Below, piece after piece: positions 37,604 through 45,028 of a stretch of DNA of 50,634 nt (within the stretch, counting starts at the first letter, position 1; each line of letters opens with the position of its first letter). The position numbers were made by a program, and so were the translations under genes. The DNA comes from Ignavibacteriales bacterium (GTDB taxonomy: Bacteria > Bacteroidota > Ignavibacteria > Ignavibacteriales > Ignavibacteriaceae): positions 1-50,634 of the forward strand of contig JAGUXE010000307.1 of NCBI GenBank assembly GCA_020061995.1. Reading direction: 5' to 3'. The notes beneath the pieces were generated by a model. It made no database searches. It had not been told where the DNA came from and saw nothing but the letters and a program-made list of their open reading frames with translations.

Positions 37604-38280
37604 AAAAAATCTTTGTTGTTGAAGATGATGCGGCAATTCTAAAAGCTCTTGAAGAATATCTTCAGTCTGAAAGTTATGAGGTGAAAGCAACCGACAATGG
37701 CGGAGTTGCTATTGATTTAATCAATAAATATAAACCCGATTTAATTCTTCTCGATCTAATACTTCCCGGGAAGAACGGAATCGAAATTTGCCGTGAATTG
37801 AGATTAAATAAGAATCTTACTCCTATTATTATGCTCACCAGCAAATCTGATGAAATAGATAAAGTTTTGGGACTTGAACTTGGTGCCGATGATTACATGA
37901 CAAAACCATTTAGTCTTCGTGAACTTTCGGCAAGAATCAAAGCAATCTTGAGACGCTCTGAAGAGAAAAAATCAATTAGCCATGTTTACAATTTCAGTGA
38001 TTTTACTATTGATTTAATTAGGCAGGAAGTTTTTAAAAAGAAAAAACTTGTAGAGATTTCTCTTACTGAGTTTAAACTCCTTGAATTTTTTATTAAACAT
38101 GAGGGGGAAGTCCTTTCAAGAGAAAAACTTCTCAATGAAGTATGGGGCTACGACTCATATCCAAGTACACGAACGGTCGATAATTTTGTTTTATCGCTGC
38201 GAAAAATAATTGAAGCCGATCCGGCCAATCCAAAACATCTTATAACTATGCACAAGGCTGGTTATAAGTTTGTAAAATAG
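37600..38280 (+). CDS. OmpR/PhoB-family response regulator
   Basis: A 226-aa transcription factor. Receiver about 1-118 with D9/D10 and phosphoacceptor D52 in LLDLILPGKNG, the MLTS segment and TKPF lysine; winged-helix DNA-binding domain about 130-226 with LTEFKLLEFF, REKLLNEVWGYD, RTVDNFVLSLRKII and a final GYKFVK. The start overlaps the kinase stop. The class binds tandem direct repeats spaced about 11 bp, which is what is found 23 bp after its stop codon (38303-38342), so control of the next genes, and perhaps its own locus, is likely. Confidence 0.95.
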   Translation: MKKIFVVEDDAAILKALEEYLQSESYEVKATDNGGVAIDLINKYKPDLILLDLILPGKNGIEICRELRLNKNLTPIIMLTSKSDEIDKVLGLELGADDYMTKPFSLRELSARIKAILRRSEEKKSISHVYNFSDFTIDLIRQEVFKKKKLVEISLTEFKLLEFFIKHEGEVLSREKLLNEVWGYDSYPSTRTVDNFVLSLRKIIEADPANPKHLITMHKAGYKFVK

Positions 38281-38302
38281 TTTGTTGAACGATGTAAATT
38301 GA

Positions 38303-38353
38303 TTTACTGAACTTTTACAACATCTTTACAAAATCATGACAACTCCCTTTAAT
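38303..38353 (+). promoter_or_regulatory. Pho-box-like direct-repeat operator with overlapping promoter
   Basis: Four heptamers, TTTACTG (38303), TTTACAA (38314), TTTACAA (38325) and ATGACAA (38336), have 4-bp spacers, an exact 11-bp period. TTTACA at 38325-38330 can serve as -35 and TTTAAT at 38348-38353 as -10 with 17 bp between. The repeats resemble the TT(A/C/T)A(C/T)A units of Bacillus PhoP boxes. The regulator encoded just upstream is the likely binder. Confidence 0.7.
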
Positions 38354-38358
38354 GATTC

Positions 38359-38374
38359 CGGTAGTTTTCTACCG
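38359..38374 (+). other. Small hairpin in the 5' leader
   Basis: CGGTAG and CTACCG form a 6-bp stem with a TTTT loop, 25 bases before the ATG at 38400. It would fall at the very 5' end of a transcript from the promoter above and may stabilise the mRNA. Confidence 0.35.
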
Positions 38375-38399
38375 TAAGAATTTAACAAAAGGTGGTGTC

Positions 38400-38951
38400 A
38401 TGAAAACGTTCAATAAAATCTCATTAATTCTGTTTTTCCTTTTTTCAGCAACAGCATTTCTTTCCGCTCAATCATCGGGCGAGACTTACAAGGTAAAATT
38501 CGAATCTAAAAACCTTAGCGGACCAAGATTAGGTTTTACATACCTTCCGGGTCAGGGTGAACTCGTTACAAAACTCAAAGAAAAAAATATAGGGGTGTTT
38601 CTCAGTCAATTCGGATGGCACTTTGAGTATCAAATAGTTCCGGAGACTGAAGGTCCCTGTTTTCTTATCGAAGTTATTCCTCTTGTTGCCGGTGTAGAAT
38701 ATGGCAAGATAATTCCAACCTTAACACTTGGCTTCGGAATCAGATTCCCGAACGGGATCGAGTTTGGTATGGGTCCTAATGTTATGGCAACAGAATCAGG
38801 ACTCCTTTCAGCGTTGATGGTCACAGTAGGTAAAAGTTTCAATTTTGGCGGAGTTAGTATTCCATTAAATCTTGCGGTTACAACTAATCCGAAGGGTTAT
38901 AGAATTAGTTTCATATTTGGTTATGCAATAGAAAAATCAAAGCAACAATAA
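38400..38951 (+). CDS. Small secreted or outer-membrane beta-rich protein, unrecognised
   Basis: A 183-aa protein from the ATG at 38400, chosen because AAAGGTGG lies just upstream; an in-frame ATG at 38352 falls within the promoter. A signal peptide (about 1-21, ending FLSAQ) is followed by alternating glycine-rich beta segments (VEYGKIIPTLTLGFGIRF, FGMGPN, FIFGYAIE), suggesting a small barrel or lipocalin-like envelope protein. I do not recognise the family. It is the first gene behind the Pho-box-like operator and lies 19 bp before the 5'-nucleotidase, so it probably shares its regulation. Confidence 0.75.
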   Translation: MKTFNKISLILFFLFSATAFLSAQSSGETYKVKFESKNLSGPRLGFTYLPGQGELVTKLKEKNIGVFLSQFGWHFEYQIVPETEGPCFLIEVIPLVAGVEYGKIIPTLTLGFGIRFPNGIEFGMGPNVMATESGLLSALMVTVGKSFNFGGVSIPLNLAVTTNPKGYRISFIFGYAIEKSKQQ

Positions 38952-38970
38952 TTATCAAAAGGAGAAAAAA

Positions 38971-40833
38971 ATGAAAACGTTATTATCAATTCTGTTTTGT
39001 ATCTCAATTATCTCTTTTTCTCAAACAGATACAATTACAATTCTTCATCTGAACGATACACACTCTTATCTTGCACCAATTGGTCCGCGAAATAGCAATT
39101 TATCGGGGACGAAAGGGGGTATTGCAAGAGCAGCTTCTGTTATTGGTTTAACAAAAATGACTGAGCAAAATGTCCTTACTCTTCATGGTGGCGATGTTTT
39201 CGCCGGAGATATTTTCTTCAATCAATACTATGGAGTAGCTGAATTTAGAATTATGAATGAACTCGGATTCAACGCCATGGGAGTTGGAAATCATGAGTTT
39301 GATTTGACCTCTGAAAATCTTTTACTCTCACTCGATTCATCATACTTAAATTTTCCATTAATCTCATCTAATCTTTATATGGATGGACTTCCTGCTTTAA
39401 AAAATTACATTAAGCCCTATAAAATAGAACAATTCGGAAATGTTAAAGTTGGAATTTTTGGACTTACAACACCTGAGACGAATCTGTTTTCACTCCCTTC
39501 ACCGGTTGTAGTCGATACAAATATTATCCCGATTACATTGGCTCTGATTGATACTCTTCTTTCAAAAGGATGTAATATGATTATTTGTTTATCGCATCTG
39601 GGCATTTATTATGATCAGATGATTGCCGGGAATATTCCATATATCGATATCATAATCAGTTCACACGATCACTTTAAAACCGAAACTCCAATCGAGGTAA
39701 CCAATCCACTTGGCAAAACAACTCGAATTGTTCAAACCGATGGATTTTATAAATCAATCGGTAAGATGAAAATTGAAGTCGTGAATAGTAATATAAATCT
39801 ACTCGATTATGATATAATTAATCTCGATGAAAACATTCCTGAAGAACCTACAGTTGCCGCAGTCGTAAATGATTTAATCGCGGGAATCGAACTAGTTTAC
39901 GGAAACCTTTTCACCCAAGCTTGCACTTTTTCGAATGACTATTTTGAAGAAGAGGCTGATTCGTTGATTTTCGCGGGGAATCATGATACCCCAATCGGGA
40001 ACTTAGTAACCGATGCATTCAGATGGAAAACCGGAACTCAAATTGCAATCCAAGTTGGAGGATCAACCTCTCAACCTATATATAATGGCGTTATTGTTCC
40101 TGTCGATCTATTCAGAGTCTTCGGATATGGATTTAATACAGTAAATGGTTTAGGCTATCGCCTTGTAACATTCGATATTGTCGGTGAAGCATTATGGCAG
40201 GCTTTTGAAATTGCTTTATCCCAAATTGAGTTGAATGATGAATTATTCCCGCAAGTCTCGGGAGTAGAATTTAATTACAATCCGAATCGTGAACCTTACT
40301 CCAGATTGATTTCATTAACAATTAATGGTAATCCGATTAATCCAACAACAACCTATTCTGTAACCACAAATGAATTTCTACACTATGCAATTTCTCAGGT
40401 TTTTGGAGTTCCGATTCAAACTACTTATCAGTACAACGACTCAACGGAATTTCAAGTTTTACTAGATTATGTTTTAGCTCAGGGGGGTACAATTACTCCT
40501 TATCGAAGAAATAGCATAGTAGCCGGTACAAAAAGCAGCGGGGAAATTTTGCCTGATAAACATCAACTTTTTCAAAACTACCCGAATCCATTCAATCCCT
40601 CAACAATAATTGAATATTCTGTTTCAGAACCATCTATTGTTACAATTAAAGTCTTTGATATTACCGGTTCGGAGATTGCAGAACTCATGAATGAATTTCA
40701 TCAAACAGGTAACTACAGAGTGAATTTTGATATTAATAAAATTAACTGTAATTCAATTGCGTCAAATGTTTATTTTTACCGTATGACTTCGGGAAATTTT
40801 TCGCAAACAAAAAAAATGATTTTCATGAAATGA
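38971..40833 (+). CDS. Secreted 5'-nucleotidase/metallophosphoesterase with T9SS sorting domain
   Basis: A 620-aa UshA-like enzyme that hydrolyses nucleotides to nucleoside and phosphate. After a signal peptide (about 1-17) the calcineurin-like domain shows LHLNDTH (D29, H31), GGDVFAGD (D75), GNHEFD (N107-H108), SHLG and SSHDH. The 5'-nucleotidase C-terminal domain covers about 300-500. The end (about 528-620) is a type IX sorting domain with LFQNYPNPFNPST, so the enzyme is probably exported across the outer membrane and held at the surface or released. AGGAG precedes the ATG. The position behind a Pho-box-like promoter fits phosphate or nucleotide scavenging; that link is inference. Confidence 0.93.
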   Translation: MKTLLSILFCISIISFSQTDTITILHLNDTHSYLAPIGPRNSNLSGTKGGIARAASVIGLTKMTEQNVLTLHGGDVFAGDIFFNQYYGVAEFRIMNELGFNAMGVGNHEFDLTSENLLLSLDSSYLNFPLISSNLYMDGLPALKNYIKPYKIEQFGNVKVGIFGLTTPETNLFSLPSPVVVDTNIIPITLALIDTLLSKGCNMIICLSHLGIYYDQMIAGNIPYIDIIISSHDHFKTETPIEVTNPLGKTTRIVQTDGFYKSIGKMKIEVVNSNINLLDYDIINLDENIPEEPTVAAVVNDLIAGIELVYGNLFTQACTFSNDYFEEEADSLIFAGNHDTPIGNLVTDAFRWKTGTQIAIQVGGSTSQPIYNGVIVPVDLFRVFGYGFNTVNGLGYRLVTFDIVGEALWQAFEIALSQIELNDELFPQVSGVEFNYNPNREPYSRLISLTINGNPINPTTTYSVTTNEFLHYAISQVFGVPIQTTYQYNDSTEFQVLLDYVLAQGGTITPYRRNSIVAGTKSSGEILPDKHQLFQNYPNPFNPSTIIEYSVSEPSIVTIKVFDITGSEIAELMNEFHQTGNYRVNFDINKINCNSIASNVYFYRMTSGNFSQTKKMIFMK

Positions 40834-40841
40834 CAATCGCG

Positions 40842-40890
40842 GAGGTTATCCCGATTGACAAAAAATTAACCGAGGATAACCTCTTCTTTT
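40842..40890 (+). terminator. Intrinsic terminator
   Basis: A perfect 10-bp inverted repeat, GAGGTTATCC (40842-40851) and GGATAACCTC (40874-40883), with a 22-base loop, is followed by TTCTTTTAT. It starts 8 bp after the nucleotidase stop and ends the 38400-40833 unit. The next gene begins 20 bp later. Confidence 0.8.
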
Positions 40891-40903
40891 ATGGGAGAAA
40901 AAG

Positions 40904-41986
40904 ATGTTTGGGTTAGTTAAATCAAATAAAATAGTATTCCTCTTTTTTTTGATATTTATGAGTCAGCAAATAGCATCAGCTAAATTTGCCAGCATGCCTG
41001 ACTCTTCCCGCACTCGAGAAAGAGACCGAACCACTAAAACTCGCATTCCAAAAGAGGAAGAGAGAAATAATCGCGTTTCTACTCATCAAGTTGATGATGA
41101 GAATGGAAGTTGCTTTTCATCCTGCTTAACCGGAATGCTCAATTCACTATTCGATTCACTTCTCGAATCCATTTTTTCTTCGTCTGAAGAACCGGGTAGT
41201 ATTAAACAGCGTTTAGATTCGGAATTTATAAAATCAGATAGTGATACTCTAAAAAGTTACAATAAAATTAACAACGAGATTTTTTTGGAGAAACAAAAAC
41301 CGCAATTGGAGGTAATAAAACCTATTGAGCCGGAGATAATTTATCCTGATCTGCCGAACGCATTATTTCTTGGGGCTTCAATAGGTATTTCCAATTTAGT
41401 TGTACAAGATAACCTTGAGTATAAAGCTTCGGGATTCAATCTAAAAGTAAACGGTAGTTATTTCCTCAACAATTTTGAATTTGCATTTGGATTTGGCTAT
41501 TCCGGTATTTCATCCGGAGCAAAATTTGATTATCTGACAACTACAAATTTTGCTAATGGAGATCAGGAAGAATTTTACGATGAGTTGAACGAAACCGATG
41601 CAATGATGATGACTCCATATTTCGGGATAACCTATTTTTTTGGTTCTAAAGATTATGCACAAAATCGGTTGCAAGCGGGACTCGGTTTACTATTTGAATA
41701 TACTTTTATCACAGAATCTGCCAATGTTAAAAGGGAGATCTATTTTAACAATGGATTTGAGAAAGATTTCTATTTTGATGAAAAAATTTCTTTCTCACGA
41801 TTCAACCCGGCATTTCTCTTTGCCACTATTTATAGATTTGGTAGTGAAAGAGAAACACATTTAACTTTTCAATCAAAATTCAGTCTTCTAACTCGTACCC
41901 CCGATTACAAGTTATCTCTTCCTCTTGATTGGAATCAATTACAAGGTCACTTTACAATTTCACTCGGTTTAAATTTTCAATTATAA
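40904..41986 (+). CDS. Predicted outer-membrane beta-barrel protein, unrecognised
   Basis: A 360-aa protein with a signal peptide (about 1-26, ending ASA), a charged low-complexity stretch (RTRERDRTTKTRIPKEEERN), a segment with two cysteines (SCFSSC), and a C-terminal half (about 150-360) of alternating aromatic and glycine beta strands ending GLNFQL, typical of barrel proteins whose last residues are recognised for outer-membrane insertion. I do not recognise a named family. It precedes the lipoprotein gene by 14 bp, so the two are probably one operon. Confidence 0.75.
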   Translation: MFGLVKSNKIVFLFFLIFMSQQIASAKFASMPDSSRTRERDRTTKTRIPKEEERNNRVSTHQVDDENGSCFSSCLTGMLNSLFDSLLESIFSSSEEPGSIKQRLDSEFIKSDSDTLKSYNKINNEIFLEKQKPQLEVIKPIEPEIIYPDLPNALFLGASIGISNLVVQDNLEYKASGFNLKVNGSYFLNNFEFAFGFGYSGISSGAKFDYLTTTNFANGDQEEFYDELNETDAMMMTPYFGITYFFGSKDYAQNRLQAGLGLLFEYTFITESANVKREIYFNNGFEKDFYFDEKISFSRFNPAFLFATIYRFGSERETHLTFQSKFSLLTRTPDYKLSLPLDWNQLQGHFTISLGLNFQL

Positions 41987-42000
41987 AGGAGTTTATTATT

Positions 42001-42948
42001 GTGGAAAAGCAAAAGATTTACATCGTATTATCATTTATACTTCTTGCACTTCTCAACTCATGTTCGAGTAGCGTAATTACGGAAACTCTTTATATTGGGA
42101 ATTCAGAAGTAAATTCGCCGATAACGCCTCCGCCGGTTCATACAGGCTTTAAATCCGGGGAAGGGGATGTGATCATCAGTCCGATGGTTCAAATTAATCA
42201 AACAAGAAATGTTAATTTTCGTACTTCAAATCCGTTTAACAAAAGTCTCCTGTTATCTGATAGTTCTATAATGTCAGTTAATGAAAAGAACTTTCAGTGG
42301 AATTTTCCGCAATATCAGTTTGGGGTTGATGTTGATGCTGCATTGACAAAAAGTTTAGCCTTTTTTGCTGGGGGGTATTATTCATCTTTCGACGAAATGC
42401 AATTGTTAAATTGGAATTTAGGTTTCGGGTTATACTCTCAAAAACCTTCAGGCGGCGTGCGTGTTGATTTCGGAATTTTATTCCAAAAATATTTCTTTGA
42501 CTCAGAAACCATCGTTCATTCAAAAGAAACAGACCGGAGTGGAAAAGTAGTTAAAGAAGATTTCTTTTATTTTCGTGATAGAGCCTCTAAAACAAATTAT
42601 AGTTTTTTTTCGATGCTGACTCTTCATTCTGCATATAGTGAAGATTTGATAAACTATGGTTTTTCATTAGGATATTTTACACAAGAACTCCTCGACTTTG
42701 AACCCGGGGTAACAAATAACTCCGTTAGGGAAATCTCATTTAATCGGCTCTTCGATGATAAATATAAAACAGATTTACGACCGGAATCGACACCCGGATT
42801 TATAATTCTATCTCCAATGCTCTCATTAAAAGTTTATGAGAATATCAGAATGGTTTTAACTGTTAAAGCTATTAAAGAAGTTAGGATGGAACGGACATTT
42901 GGCGACTGGTTAATTCTTCCTACACTGCAAATGGATTTTAATTTTTAG
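42001..42948 (+). CDS. Predicted lipoprotein, unrecognised
   Basis: A 315-aa lipoprotein. The GTG at 42001 is chosen because AAAGGAG lies at the right distance; an earlier in-frame TTG (41929) would overlap the previous gene by 58 bases and bury the signal sequence. The lipobox is ALLNSC, with C21 as the lipid-modified residue and SSS after it. The rest is beta-rich with repeated aromatic strands (LGFGLYSQKPSGGVRVDFGI) and ends in QMDFNF, so it may itself be a barrel or barrel-associated protein, possibly partnering the preceding gene. It faces the GH9 gene convergently, with only 10 bp between stops and no separate terminator. Confidence 0.78.
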   Translation: MEKQKIYIVLSFILLALLNSCSSSVITETLYIGNSEVNSPITPPPVHTGFKSGEGDVIISPMVQINQTRNVNFRTSNPFNKSLLLSDSSIMSVNEKNFQWNFPQYQFGVDVDAALTKSLAFFAGGYYSSFDEMQLLNWNLGFGLYSQKPSGGVRVDFGILFQKYFFDSETIVHSKETDRSGKVVKEDFFYFRDRASKTNYSFFSMLTLHSAYSEDLINYGFSLGYFTQELLDFEPGVTNNSVREISFNRLFDDKYKTDLRPESTPGFIILSPMLSLKVYENIRMVLTVKAIKEVRMERTFGDWLILPTLQMDFNF

Positions 42949-42958
42949 TCTGTAATTT

Positions 42959-45007
42959 TTATCTAAGCAATATCATCTTTTTGGCGGTTACATTATTATC
43001 AACTTTTAATTGATAAAAATAAACCCCGCTCGGTAAATCTGAGAATTGTGAAGAATTACTACTAAACTTTATATTATAATTCCCCGCAGCCTTTTCTTCG
43101 TCTATCAATGTAATTACTTCTTTCCCTAGTAAGTCGAATACTTTTAAATTAACATATCCCCTTGATTCCAAATCTAATTTAATGTTCGTCTCCGGATTGA
43201 AGGGGTTTGGATAATTTTGATACAATCTAAAATTATTTGGGCTTAGATTAGACTCATTCACACCTGTTAGAATATATGGCGATAATGCTTCGAGTCCCAA
43301 AAACAGATAGACCACCGGGGCATTCCAGTTAATTGCAATTTCGTTTGAAGCATAACTGCAAACATCATCAAGATAAGAAAGAGCGGGTAGATTAGATGGA
43401 TAGCCTGCACAATTGTCTTGTTGCCCCGGATTTGGACCTCCGGCAAGTAATCCCGGAACCGGCTCAGTTAGCCCGTCTGCTTGCGATACACGATGATGTG
43501 GTTTCATTACCCGTTTACTTCCGTACCCCGTTAGAAATGAGTAACCTGTACCATTCCTTCCAAGTAGATAATCAGCATTAGCTAATGCTGCATTATAATA
43601 TTTAACATCATTTCTCAAAAGATAAGCATTTAGTAAAATTACACCTTGATTCGAGGCAACAGAATTACTCCCCCAAACAAAATCATTATTGCTCTGTCCC
43701 ATCGCAACCCTATAGGCGGAATTAGCTTGGTTAGAAGCGAGTGAGTTTGCTAATGTCAATATTCGATTAACAATAATAGCAGTATCAATAATAGAAGTAA
43801 GGTTTTTTCGATTTACGGAAAGCGAAATAAATCCAAGTGTGTTAACACTTTGCCACGAAGGAATATTTAACTGAATAGGTAAGTAATTAATCCTTGACGC
43901 AATAAAACTATCCGCTTTTGTTGTAATATAAAGTTCACATGCTGCCCAATTAAATTCATCATTAACATTTGAGTCGCCATATTCTCCTGTATTGATATCG
44001 GGATCACTCAACATATTAATTAATGTTTGATTATAGTATGTGTCAGGATTCGCTTTAGCCCACAACCAAGCTGTTTTTGAGGCTTCTAATAGTTGAGTTG
44101 AGTAACCTGGTAATAAATTATTGAACTTTGCGAATACTCTTGAGGCTTGCGCTGCTACAGCCGCAAAATTTAATGTTGCAGCCGTACTTTTCTGAACAAC
44201 ATATCTTGGAGTGTTTGCGTTATGCGGCATTACATAACCGTCAAAGTTTGCGTTTGTTAGTTTGTGATAAACTCCTCCATCTTCCGGATCTTGCATAGTC
44301 AGCATCCAATCTAAATTCCACTTTACTTCATTAAGGATATCGGGAAGTTGATTCCCGCTCTCTGGAATATTCAGATTTAACGTATCATAGTATTCAGGGA
44401 ATGTTTCATAAGCCGATAAAAGTGTAAACATTGAAATACCTGAATTCACAATGTATTTATTATAATCACCTGCATCATACCAACCTTTTGGAGATGAAAT
44501 TTTCGAATTCTCAGGTCTATTCACTGAAACAGCTGATGCATGAACAATAACCGCAGTATCTAAGTGCCCGGCTTGTCGAAACCAGACATATGCAAACGGT
44601 ACTGTTAGTGCTGTGGAAGCTCTCTGATAATAATATCCCTTTAACGATCCTTTCCCCGGTTCATGAAATGGTCTCTTTTTTATTTCAAATGAATAAGATT
44701 TATATGAGGGGGGTGAAACTAAAAAATACTTCCCTTCACTTTTGAATGATGAAAAGTCTGCAATTCTCACAGTTTCATTTGAGTAACTCCAAATCTTTTC
44801 AGAACCAAGAGTCCCTGTGAAAAGTGTCTCGGCGGTAACTTGACTAGTTATAAAAAATGTCAGGCTTTGTGGAGAAACGATAACTGCCTCTTTAGGACCG
44901 TTAGTTATAAAGCCGGCTTGATTTATCTTTATCTTATCACTATTCTGAGCGAAAAAATTAGAAACTATAAGAATAGTGATCAGCGTAATATTTTTAAAAT
45001 GTACCAT
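42959..45007 (-). CDS. GH9 endoglucanase with T9SS sorting domain
   Basis: A 682-aa secreted cellulase. Signal peptide about 1-20, N-terminal immunoglobulin-like CelD_N domain (about 25-110), GH9 catalytic barrel (about 115-575) and type IX sorting domain (about 590-682; LYQNYPNPFNPET, GVYFYQLK). Catalytic residues are visible: GWYDAGDYNKY with D178 and D181 (base and partner), the PHHR segment, and E556 in YASNEIAINWN (acid). Expected activity is hydrolysis of beta-1,4-glucan such as cellulose or mixed-linkage glucan. It is last in the minus-strand operon after GH5 and GH3, 21 bp after the GH3 stop. Confidence 0.94.
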   Translation of the reverse strand: MVHFKNITLITILIVSNFFAQNSDKIKINQAGFITNGPKEAVIVSPQSLTFFITSQVTAETLFTGTLGSEKIWSYSNETVRIADFSSFKSEGKYFLVSPPSYKSYSFEIKKRPFHEPGKGSLKGYYYQRASTALTVPFAYVWFRQAGHLDTAVIVHASAVSVNRPENSKISSPKGWYDAGDYNKYIVNSGISMFTLLSAYETFPEYYDTLNLNIPESGNQLPDILNEVKWNLDWMLTMQDPEDGGVYHKLTNANFDGYVMPHNANTPRYVVQKSTAATLNFAAVAAQASRVFAKFNNLLPGYSTQLLEASKTAWLWAKANPDTYYNQTLINMLSDPDINTGEYGDSNVNDEFNWAACELYITTKADSFIASRINYLPIQLNIPSWQSVNTLGFISLSVNRKNLTSIIDTAIIVNRILTLANSLASNQANSAYRVAMGQSNNDFVWGSNSVASNQGVILLNAYLLRNDVKYYNAALANADYLLGRNGTGYSFLTGYGSKRVMKPHHRVSQADGLTEPVPGLLAGGPNPGQQDNCAGYPSNLPALSYLDDVCSYASNEIAINWNAPVVYLFLGLEALSPYILTGVNESNLSPNNFRLYQNYPNPFNPETNIKLDLESRGYVNLKVFDLLGKEVITLIDEEKAAGNYNIKFSSNSSQFSDLPSGVYFYQLKVDNNVTAKKMILLR

Positions 45008-45028
45008 TAAGATTCTCTTTTTGAAATT

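Noticed and set aside
41929..42000. TTG-initiated extension of the lipoprotein
   Set aside because: It would overlap the previous gene and displace the signal sequence; the GTG at 42001 has a well-placed Shine-Dalgarno.
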